NCBI GenBank assembly: GCA_937996595.1
Contig: CALKVC010000238.1
Location: 1-22,747, forward strand
Direction of reading: 5' to 3'
Length of the DNA stretch: 22,747 nt
Source: an uncultured Chitinophagaceae bacterium
GTDB taxonomy: Bacteria > Bacteroidota > Bacteroidia > Chitinophagales > Chitinophagaceae
Part shown: in pieces, positions 17,093-22,747 of the stretch
How the letters are laid out: every line of letters begins with the position of its first letter
Position numbering within the stretch: position 1 is the stretch's first letter
Translations under genes and position numbers: made by a program
Notes under the pieces: generated by a model
Told to the model about the DNA's origin: nothing
Database searches by the model: none
Seen by the model: the letters and a program-made list of their open reading frames with translations, nothing else

Positions 17093-18061
17093 TTATTTTT
17101 TTATTCCCTTAACAACTGATGCCACCCCGTTCTGGTATTTGATTTTTCCTCCCCACACGTTTTGCATACCATACTGCTCAAACCATTTTACAACGGTGCT
17201 TATCTTCTGCGGATGGTCATGTTCAGGAGAAAACATATCAAAGGTATCTAAAACACATAACTCACGCAGTTGTGATGCAGAAAGGTTTTTAGGAAGTGTG
17301 CCTTCAATATCACAAATGGGCAGGAAGCGGTTGACCAGCTTTCCAATTCCGATAGCGGTAAAAAAACGGCTGGCTTTTATCAGCCAGTCTATGTTCCTGT
17401 CAATCTTCCTGTACAGTTTTTCATGCGGCATCTTTTTGGTGAAAGGCCGGAGCAGGTATTTGGCATTCAGTTTTGTCCACCAGCCATTGATACTGTAAAA
17501 ATCAACAACCACTTCTGCACCCGGTTTTGCCATATCAATGAGGCATTTTACTGATTTTTCAAAATCAGGTGTATGCTGCAAAACGCCCAGGCACAATACT
17601 TTATCAAACTGGGCTTTTGCAAATGGCATTTCGTATATGCTTGCCTGGTAGAGATGCAGCCTGCTGTTTGGGCCATTATTCCTGTAGTTGGCTTCCACTG
17701 CGTTGGAATAATCTACAGAATACAGGTTTGCGCTGGTATCGTCTAGTATGATTTGTGTGAACCGGCCGGCTCCGGAACCTGCTTCCAGTACATTTTTCCC
17801 GAAAAGGTCTTCCTTATCCCATCCGGTTTCAGCGAAAAACCGTTGCCTGCTCATATTCAGCTTGCTGGTTTTGTCAACCTGTGTTCCGGCAAACCGGTTC
17901 CATTGAAACCCGAAACTGCCGGTATAATTATTGTCACCGGCAATTCTGTATGCACCGTTCCTACAGGGGAAAATTCTACCTGTATCGTCATACAAACCGT
18001 CATCGGTCATTGTTAATTTCCGGTTGTTAAATGGATTTATTAAATGAATGCTGTTCAACAA
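17093..18061 (-). CDS. Class I SAM-dependent methyltransferase with degenerate Trm112-like head
   Basis: 322 residues. The first 45 (IHLINPFNNRKLT ... GRIFPCRNGAYRIAGDNNYT) resemble the small Trm112-like lead domain common on locus-type methyltransferases, but the zinc cysteines are absent. SFGFQWNRFAGTQVDKTSK follows. Motif I is LEAGSGAGRFTQIIL near residue 90, then VDYSNAVEANYR, MPFAKAQFDKVLCLGVLQHT and KPGAEVVVDFY. Substrate unknown; a sugar of the repeat unit or an early intermediate is likely. The start appears to be TTG at 18061 or 18058: the nearest in-frame ATG is at 18010 and would remove part of the conserved head, and an upstream TAA at 18073-18071 leaves no ATG. It follows rfbA by 9 bp. 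Confidence 0.85.
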   Translation of the reverse strand: MLNSIHLINPFNNRKLTMTDDGLYDDTGRIFPCRNGAYRIAGDNNYTGSFGFQWNRFAGTQVDKTSKLNMSRQRFFAETGWDKEDLFGKNVLEAGSGAGRFTQIILDDTSANLYSVDYSNAVEANYRNNGPNSRLHLYQASIYEMPFAKAQFDKVLCLGVLQHTPDFEKSVKCLIDMAKPGAEVVVDFYSINGWWTKLNAKYLLRPFTKKMPHEKLYRKIDRNIDWLIKASRFFTAIGIGKLVNRFLPICDIEGTLPKNLSASQLRELCVLDTFDMFSPEHDHPQKISTVVKWFEQYGMQNVWGGKIKYQNGVASVVKGIKK

Positions 18062-18070
18062 AAAACTGTA

Positions 18071-18931
18071 TTATTTTATCAGTCGTTTCAGATATACTCC
18101 GTACCCGCTTTTCTGGAGCCCTTCAGCCAGTGCAAGTAGCTTTTCTTTGTTAATAAAGCCCATCCGATATGCTATTTCTTCCAGGCATCCTATTTTTAGC
18201 CCCTGCCTTTTCTCTATCACACGCACATATTCTGTAGCATCATGTAATGAATCAAATGTACCTGTGTCGAGCCAGGCAAAACCCCGGTCGAGTACAGATA
18301 CTTTCAATGTTTTGTTTTCCAGGTATGTCCTGTTAACATCAGTAATCTCATATTCACCTCTTGCGCTTGGTTTTATGTTTTTAGCAATCCGGACCACATC
18401 ATTGTTATAAAAATACAGTCCCGGCACAGCAAAATTACTTTTAGGTACCGCCGGTTTTTCTTCTATACTCAATGCATTAAAGTGTTCATCGAATTCAACA
18501 ACACCATATCTTTCCGGATCACTCACCGCATATGCAAAAATAACAGCCCCCGGAGGGTTTGTGGCATCCTTTAATAATTGCCCAAAGCGGCTTCCGTAAA
18601 AAATATTATCCCCCAACACCAGCGCCACGCTATCTTTTCCAATAAACGATTCTCCAATTACAAATGCCTGTGCCAGCCCGTTGGGCACTTCCTGTTTGGC
18701 ATAACTGATATGGCAGCCCCATTGGCTTCCATCACCTAATAATCTTATGAATTGCTGCTGATCTTCCGGTGTTGTAATAATTAAAATATCTTTTATACCG
18801 GCAAGCATCAGGGTGCTCAGTGGGTAATAAATCATCGGTTTATCATAAATCGGCATCAATTGTTTACTTATTCCCATGGTTATAGGGTAAAGCCTGGTGC
18901 CTGATCCGCCTGCGAGTATGATACCTTTCAT
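18071..18931 (-). CDS. rfbA: Glucose-1-phosphate thymidylyltransferase
   Basis: 286 residues, the normal RmlA length. The N-terminus GIILAGGSGTRLYPITMGIS is the nucleotide-binding signature, followed by KQLMPIYDKPMIYYPLSTLM, the QLLKDATNPPGAVIFAYAVS region with DPERYGVVEFD, EEKPAVPKSNFAVPGLYFYN and RGFAWLDTGTFDSL. It makes dTDP-glucose from dTTP and glucose-1-phosphate, the substrate of the rfbB product encoded upstream. The two are separated by a decayed gene region rather than being adjacent. No RfbC or RfbD is present in the window, so the final deoxysugar is not known. Confidence 0.97.
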   Translation of the reverse strand: MKGIILAGGSGTRLYPITMGISKQLMPIYDKPMIYYPLSTLMLAGIKDILIITTPEDQQQFIRLLGDGSQWGCHISYAKQEVPNGLAQAFVIGESFIGKDSVALVLGDNIFYGSRFGQLLKDATNPPGAVIFAYAVSDPERYGVVEFDEHFNALSIEEKPAVPKSNFAVPGLYFYNNDVVRIAKNIKPSARGEYEITDVNRTYLENKTLKVSVLDRGFAWLDTGTFDSLHDATEYVRVIEKRQGLKIGCLEEIAYRMGFINKEKLLALAEGLQKSGYGVYLKRLIK

Positions 18932-18971
18932 GGTAGTTATGGGTTGGGTTGATACTTTAGTAATATGGTTT

Positions 18972-19013
18972 AGAGAGTTTAACTGTTTTAGTTTCTAAGG
19001 TTTGAAACTCTCT
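18972..19013. repeat. Inverted repeat, 9-bp arms
   Basis: AGAGAGTTT (18972-18980) is the exact reverse complement of AAACTCTCT (19005-19013), with 24 bases between. It lies just after the stop of the four-helix-bundle remnant and before rfbA. No T run follows on the minus strand, so it is a poor intrinsic terminator. It could be an RNA hairpin in the rfbB-rfbA leader or a chance repeat. Confidence 0.5.
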
Positions 19014-19016
19014 GAG

Positions 19017-19329
19017 TTATGAAATTAGATATGTTTGTTTCTCTATTTTTTCTCTGCCTTGCGAATATAATTCATCGGTTAAGAATGCTAATTCCCGGGC
19101 TATTATCAGATCATTGAGTAATTCAATTGTACTGCTATATGCAACGGGCCTGGTTCTTTTTTGAAACCCCTGAAGTTCCCTCAGCAATATTTGACGCAAC
19201 AGAAATTGCTGCTCTTCTCATTCCAAACTTCTCTTCTGCCGGAAATGATTTTGTTAATCTATATATCCAAACCGCTAATTCCCTGGCATGCTGCCAAAAC
19301 AATAACTTCTCAAATGAATATGTTTTCAC
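19017..19329 (-). pseudogene. Decayed four-helix-bundle (S23/IVS-type) protein gene
   Basis: Two minus-strand frames together spell one four-helix-bundle protein. Frame one (start GTG at 19329) reads MKTYSFEKLLFWQHARELAV, FPAEEKFG, MRRAAISVASNIAEGTSGVS and KKNQAR, then hits TAG after Cys-Ile. Frame two picks up AYSSTIELLNDLIIARELAF and ends REKIEKQTYLIS. Relative to the family as I remember it, about four residues are missing between EKFG and RRAAIS, roughly eight bases are missing at the frame change (near 19138-19145), and the usual ATG is GTG. These small proteins of unknown function occur as loose insertions in rRNA and polysaccharide loci of many bacteria. A sequencing error could explain one lesion but hardly all. 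Confidence 0.8.
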
Positions 19330-19451
19330 TGGTACTAATAGTTTAACCGAATCATTTGAATGTTAGATAAGTATTAATTTCTAAAAACCATAAACCAATT
19401 GCTAAAATAAATTAGTTATTTCATCTTAACACTGCGAATCTTTTAAACCAC

Positions 19452-20510
19452 CTAAACCCCACCCCCATACATCTTCTCATAATACTGTTGATAATTGCCG
19501 CTCGTAACATGCTGCAGCCATTCTTTATTCTGAAGGTACCAATCTATTGTCCTGGACAAACCTTCTTCAAATTGCAACGAAGGCAGCCAACCCAGTTCAT
19601 CCTTTAATTTGGTAGCATCAATAGCATAACGCAGATCGTGGCCGGCACGGTCTGTAACATACGTAATGAGTTTTTCATTGGTTCCCTTTTCACGGCCAAG
19701 TTTTGCATCCATCTGGCGGCAAAGTTCCTTAACCAGGGCAATGTTGGTCCACTCGTTATGACCCCCAATATTATATGTTTCACCCATTTTCCCTTCATGA
19801 AATATCAGGTCAATGGCACGTACATGGTCTTCCACATAGAGCCAGTCGCGTATATTTTCACCTTTGCCATAAATGGGAAGCGGTTTGTTGTTAATGATGT
19901 TATGAATACAGAGCGGTATTAGCTTTTCCGGGAAATGGTATGGGCCGTAGTTATTAGAGCAGTTTGAAATTTTTACAGGCAATTGATACGTATGGTGATA
20001 AGCCCTGACAAAATGATCGGATGAAGCTTTTGACGCCGAATACGGGCTCCTTGGGTCATACTTTGTTTCTTCAGTGAAAAAACCTTCCGCACCAAGGGAA
20101 CCATACACTTCATCGGTTGAAATATGATAAAAAACCTTGTCTGCCATATTATCTTTCCAGGCATCTTTGGCAACCTGTAATAAGGTAACCGTGCCAATCA
20201 CATTTGTCTGTACAAAAGCCAGCGGATCAGTTATGGAACGGTCAACATGGCTTTCCGCAGCACAATGAAGCACACCGGTAAAACCATTTTTTTCAAACAG
20301 GCTTTTAACCAGTTTCATATCTGTGATATCACCTTTCACAAATTCATAGTTGGGCGCATGTTCAATATCCTTTAAATTTTCCAGGTTACCGGCATATGTA
20401 AGCTTATCCAGGTTTACGATCCTGTAACCGGGATATTTTGTTACGAAAAGCCGGGTTAAGTGAGAACCGATAAAACCGGCGCCACCGGTGATCAATAAAG
20501 TCTTATTCAT
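19452..20510 (-). CDS. rfbB: dTDP-glucose 4,6-dehydratase
   Basis: 352 residues, standard RmlB length, an extended short-chain dehydrogenase. The NAD-binding TGGAGFIGSHL lies at 8-18, HVDRSITDP near 88-95, the active-site Thr132-Asp133-Glu134 in HISTDEVYGSLG, and Tyr157-x3-Lys161 in SPYSASKASSDHFV; NCSNNYGPYHFPEKLIPL and GENIRDWLYVEDH are also canonical. It converts dTDP-glucose to dTDP-4-keto-6-deoxyglucose. This is the first gene of the long minus-strand run, preceded by a 235-bp non-coding stretch that includes AATTTGCGC about 22 bp before the ATG, similar to promoter-like elements elsewhere in the window. Confidence 0.97.
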   Translation of the reverse strand: MNKTLLITGGAGFIGSHLTRLFVTKYPGYRIVNLDKLTYAGNLENLKDIEHAPNYEFVKGDITDMKLVKSLFEKNGFTGVLHCAAESHVDRSITDPLAFVQTNVIGTVTLLQVAKDAWKDNMADKVFYHISTDEVYGSLGAEGFFTEETKYDPRSPYSASKASSDHFVRAYHHTYQLPVKISNCSNNYGPYHFPEKLIPLCIHNIINNKPLPIYGKGENIRDWLYVEDHVRAIDLIFHEGKMGETYNIGGHNEWTNIALVKELCRQMDAKLGREKGTNEKLITYVTDRAGHDLRYAIDATKLKDELGWLPSLQFEEGLSRTIDWYLQNKEWLQHVTSGNYQQYYEKMYGGGV

Positions 20511-20644
20511 ATATCATTCAATAATTTATGCGCAAATTATCTTTTAATTTTATTTAATATCATAATTTTTTACACGAGAATACAGTGCTTTATAACGAGT
20601 TTGTTGTCAATATGTTGCTTAGCAAGGGGCATTTCCCGGGAAGG

Positions 20645-20665
20645 CACTGATTATTGTAGTCAGTG
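20645..20665. repeat. Small hairpin in the rfbB leader
   Basis: CACTGA (20645-20650) pairs with TCAGTG (20660-20665) across nine bases. It lies about 80 bp beyond the stop of the glycosyltransferase ending at 20746 and 135 bp before rfbB. No T run follows on either strand, so terminator function is unproven. Confidence 0.4.
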
Positions 20666-20674
20666 AATATTAAT

Positions 20675-20740
20675 CCATAACAAGGTGGAAAGGCTTCCTG
20701 CAGGTATTCACCCCGCTAAGAACCGTGCATTCGTGGGTAA
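20675..20740 (-). other. Possible group II intron 3'-end remnant (domain V/VI-like)
   Basis: Read on the minus strand the sequence just after the glycosyltransferase stop contains GCACGGTTCTTAGCGGGG (20711-20728). This resembles the 3' strand of group II intron domain V and the joiner to domain VI. A GGTG...CACC stem-loop follows and would be the domain VI counterpart. The matching 5' strand (GAGCCGTGC-like) is not present upstream, where the coding region ends. If real it is a truncated scar without catalytic capacity. Recognised from memory only. Confidence 0.25.
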
Positions 20741-20745
20741 AATCT

Positions 20746-21927
20746 TTAACCGTTTACCGGTCGTTTTCCCCTTTTTGCATAAAGTTCTTTGTATTCTTTA
20801 ATATATAATTCATATAAAGTATACCTGTCGTAATACGTTACCATGTCTTCATACAGTTTTTGAGCCAGTTGCTGCATATACTCTTTATGCTGCAAAGCAA
20901 AACGTACTGCATCAAATAACGAATCCTCATCCTGAACCTTATGAAGGATGCCGTTCACCCGGTGTGATATGATATCGATATTACCAACTATTTCGCTGCA
21001 AACCACCGGGCATTTCATGGCACCTGCCTGCATGATCACATTGGGAAACCCTTCGCGGTAAGAAGGGAATACAAAGAGTGAGGCAAAGGAAAGATAATAC
21101 TCCACTTCATCGGTCCAGTTTATATGTACAATCCTTTTATTGTTTGATATGGCCTGGAGTGTGCGGTTATCAAGCGGGTCCAGGTCGGCTTCCTGCGGAC
21201 CGAGCAATACCAGTTTCAGATGGGGAAATTCCGGTTGAAGCCTTTCAAATGCGGCCACCAGTTCCTGCACACCTTTGTCTTTTACCATCCGGCCGGCAAA
21301 TAAAAGGATCTGGTCATCCGGATGAAAATCGGTGGTCATCTTAATTTCGTCTAGTCGCCGGGGTTTGATGACATTGGGATTAAATCTTTCCAGGTCAATC
21401 CCGTTTGTTGAGCCCCTGCCGATAACTTTTGCCCGGGAAGCTTTTATCATCCTGGTACGTACCATATAATCCATAGATGAATGACTGTTAGGCCAAACAT
21501 CGGTACAAAATTTAAAACTGAGTATTTCAGCCTGCCGGATGAGCCAGCCCTTTAAACCCTTTTTCATGGGCGATACCAGCCCGGCCATGGTTTGAATGCG
21601 CACCGGTACGCCCGCAAAATACCCGGCGATAGGCCCTGCCAGGTTTGCTTTCAGGTTCTCCGTATGGATAATATGCGGTTTTAGCTTCCGGAAAATCCGG
21701 TATAATTTAATAATAGAAATGATATCAGCCACCGGCGATAATTTACGGGTAAGGTTCACTTCTATATGTGGCACGCCTTCCAGCGCTTTAACCCCGGGCA
21801 ATTCCCATCCGTCTGAACTGATCATGGTAACATCAAAACCGTGCTCACTCATATACTTTGGCTGGCCTCTCGTTGACACTTTCAATGCCATGGACGCAGC
21901 CGTCATCCTTACCAACCGGTATCTCAT
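20746..21927 (-). CDS. Glycosyltransferase, family 4
   Basis: About 393 residues from ATG 21927. The frame stays open to a TTG at 21963, but that TTG lies inside a TATTTTTG promoter-like box and the added twelve residues look like a leader, so the ATG (MRYRLVRMTAASMALKVSTR) is preferred. Motifs: STRGQPKYMSEHGFDVTMIS, IIHTENLKANLAGPIAGYFA, ILLFAGRMVKDKGVQELVAA, LVLLGPQEADLDPLDN and the donor site FPSYREGFPNVIMQAGAMKC with Glu preceding GFPNV. Resembles the PglA/WbnH-like group that adds an early N-acetylhexosamine, though this is only a resemblance. It probably forms its own transcript, 235 bp upstream of rfbB. Confidence 0.9.
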   Translation of the reverse strand: MRYRLVRMTAASMALKVSTRGQPKYMSEHGFDVTMISSDGWELPGVKALEGVPHIEVNLTRKLSPVADIISIIKLYRIFRKLKPHIIHTENLKANLAGPIAGYFAGVPVRIQTMAGLVSPMKKGLKGWLIRQAEILSFKFCTDVWPNSHSSMDYMVRTRMIKASRAKVIGRGSTNGIDLERFNPNVIKPRRLDEIKMTTDFHPDDQILLFAGRMVKDKGVQELVAAFERLQPEFPHLKLVLLGPQEADLDPLDNRTLQAISNNKRIVHINWTDEVEYYLSFASLFVFPSYREGFPNVIMQAGAMKCPVVCSEIVGNIDIISHRVNGILHKVQDEDSLFDAVRFALQHKEYMQQLAQKLYEDMVTYYDRYTLYELYIKEYKELYAKRGKRPVNG

Positions 21928-21960
21928 CTGGGTATTATTATTTTCGTTTTGCAAGAAGCG

Positions 21961-21968
21961 CAAAAATA
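21961..21968 (-). promoter_or_regulatory. Possible Bacteroidota -7 element (TAnnTTTG)
   Basis: TATTTTTG on the minus strand, inside the 12-mer TTATTTTTGCGC (21969-21958) that also precedes the plus-strand methyltransferase at 3.1 kb. It would give a leader of roughly 25-30 bases to ATG 21927, a reasonable distance. No -33 TTTG at standard spacing. Confidence 0.4.
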
Positions 21969-22038
21969 ACTCAAATTTGCTTACTAGCCGGGTGCCGGTA
22001 ATACGCCAGCGCTGCTATCAGACTTAACCCGTTTTTTG

Positions 22039-22747
22039 ATGTATAAAGAAATAATAGACTGGATCGATATCTTCCTGGTGCCAGCTTATTTCTTTGTGTT
22101 CCTGCTGGTATTGCTGTACATTAAAAAAAAGAATCCAACCAACATCCTGATACAGAAATACCTGGTAAAAGGATTTGTTTTTAAAGTGCTATGTGCTGTT
22201 TTTTACGCCCTGCTTATCAATTTTTATTATGGCTTTGGCGATAGCATGACCTACTTCAAAGATGCCATCTTCATCAAACATCAGATAAGTATTGGTGCTG
22301 AAAACTTTTCAGTATTATTTGACGATTACAAGACGGTTACCGATGCGCACAATATTCTTGCGGGCGGTGGGCCGCAGGGATTGTTTGTTGAAAAAGTGGC
22401 ACTGGTACTTTCATATCTGTCATTATCACGTTTCCTGGTTACCACCTTGTTTTTTGCTGCCATTGCTTACTCGGGCATGTTCAAAATGCTGCAGACATTC
22501 AATGACATCATGCCGGGCTGGCATAAGCGGCTGGCCCTAATTGTACTTTTTTTCCCTTCACTCAGTGTATTCGGATCGGGTGTATTGAAAGACACGTTAT
22601 GCATGGCATCATTGGGCTGGTTGATATACTGCAGCCACCAGTTATTCATAAAAAAACGATTCAGGGTAAGGTATGTATGTATCCTTTTACTGGCTATAAC
22701 AATCATCAGTGTGGTTAAAGTATATATACTGGCAGCATTTATTGTAC
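22039..22747 (+). CDS. Polytopic membrane protein, candidate polysaccharide polymerase (partial)
   Basis: Open from ATG 22039 to the window end, 236 codons, 3' end missing. It has at least five hydrophobic spans: IFLVPAYFFVFLLVLLYI, FKVLCAVFYALLINFYYGFG, FLVTTLFFAAIAYSGM, LALIVLFFPSLSVFGSGV and VCILLLAITIISVVKVYILA. Between spans two and three a long outside loop begins GFGDSMTYFKDA, and GSGVLKDTLCMASLGW follows span four. A GD-x-x-Y segment after the second helix and a KD motif later are seen in EpsG/Wzy-like membrane proteins of Bacteroidota, so a polymerase role is possible. I do not recognise it confidently. It is divergent from the GT4 gene with a 111-bp gap between start codons. Confidence 0.7.
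   Translation, partial: MYKEIIDWIDIFLVPAYFFVFLLVLLYIKKKNPTNILIQKYLVKGFVFKVLCAVFYALLINFYYGFGDSMTYFKDAIFIKHQISIGAENFSVLFDDYKTVTDAHNILAGGGPQGLFVEKVALVLSYLSLSRFLVTTLFFAAIAYSGMFKMLQTFNDIMPGWHKRLALIVLFFPSLSVFGSGVLKDTLCMASLGWLIYCSHQLFIKKRFRVRYVCILLLAITIISVVKVYILAAFIV

Larger units (their letters stand above)
18932..19451. other. AT-rich 520-bp interval between rfbB and rfbA
   Basis: Clearly more AT-rich than the flanking genes. It contains a broken four-helix-bundle gene (19017-19329, minus), a long-stem inverted repeat at its 3' end (18972-19013) and a 122-bp AT-rich leader (19330-19451) with a small CTAA/TTAG-type palindrome near 19403-19416. No intact gene is seen in either strand. Confidence 0.8.

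Noticed and set aside
20645..20665. Hairpin as a terminator for the GT4 gene ending at 20746
   Set aside because: Only six base pairs and no T run on either side; kept as a hairpin only.
21928..21963. TTG at 21963 as start of the GT4 gene
   Set aside because: It lies inside the promoter-like TATTTTTG, and the extra residues do not resemble the family; ATG 21927 fits better.
1..22747. CRISPR arrays, tRNA or rRNA genes, transposases or phage genes
   Set aside because: None seen on reading both strands: no regularly spaced repeats, no transposase or integrase motifs, and no tRNA-like cloverleaf.

Overview
The window looks like part of a surface-polysaccharide (O-antigen or capsule type) biosynthesis locus of a member of the Bacteroidota, probably near Chitinophagaceae. 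This rests on the protein style, moderate-to-low GC, starts without a clear Shine-Dalgarno, and TAnnTTTG-like -7 elements; no phylogenetic marker is present. Almost every gene is on the minus strand, so transcription runs from high to low coordinates.

Right edge (20.7-22.7 kb): a family-4 glycosyltransferase (minus) diverges from an unfinished multi-spanning membrane protein (plus) that could be a polymerase-like component. Next (18.0-20.5 kb) come rfbB and rfbA, which make dTDP-4-keto-6-deoxyglucose. Between them lies an AT-rich 520-bp stretch holding a broken four-helix-bundle gene. A tightly packed run follows from 18.06 kb down to 4.06 kb: a methyltransferase, two tandem paralogous flippases, an FkbM methyltransferase, a GT4, a WbpD-type acetyltransferase, a WbpB/WlbA-type dehydrogenase, the HisH/HisF/WbuX amidation trio, a GT4, an asparagine-synthase-like amidotransferase and another GT4. 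A plus-strand methyltransferase (3.1-4.0 kb) ends this run convergently. Beyond it are glf (UDP-galactopyranose mutase) and another GT4, followed by a weak terminator-like hairpin.

Together the genes suggest a repeat unit containing (i) a 2,3-diamino-2,3-dideoxy-uronic acid with an acetamidino group, (ii) a 6-deoxyhexose derived from dTDP-glucose, (iii) galactofuranose, and probably methyl and carboxamide decorations. It would be assembled by at least five GT4 enzymes and exported by a Wzx-like flippase. Several expected steps are absent here: WbpA, WbpE and WbpI equivalents, RfbC/RfbD, and an initiating sugar-phosphate transferase. They must be outside the window or replaced.

The extreme left end is odd. 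One open frame begins as a family-2 glycosyltransferase and continues, without a stop, as the middle of a 5'-nucleotidase-type metallophosphatase. This is either an assembly chimera or a real recombination scar. Nothing here is a clearly new defence or mobile system. The best leads are this hybrid frame, the flippase duplication, a shared promoter-like 12-mer, the decayed four-helix-bundle gene and a possible group II intron remnant.
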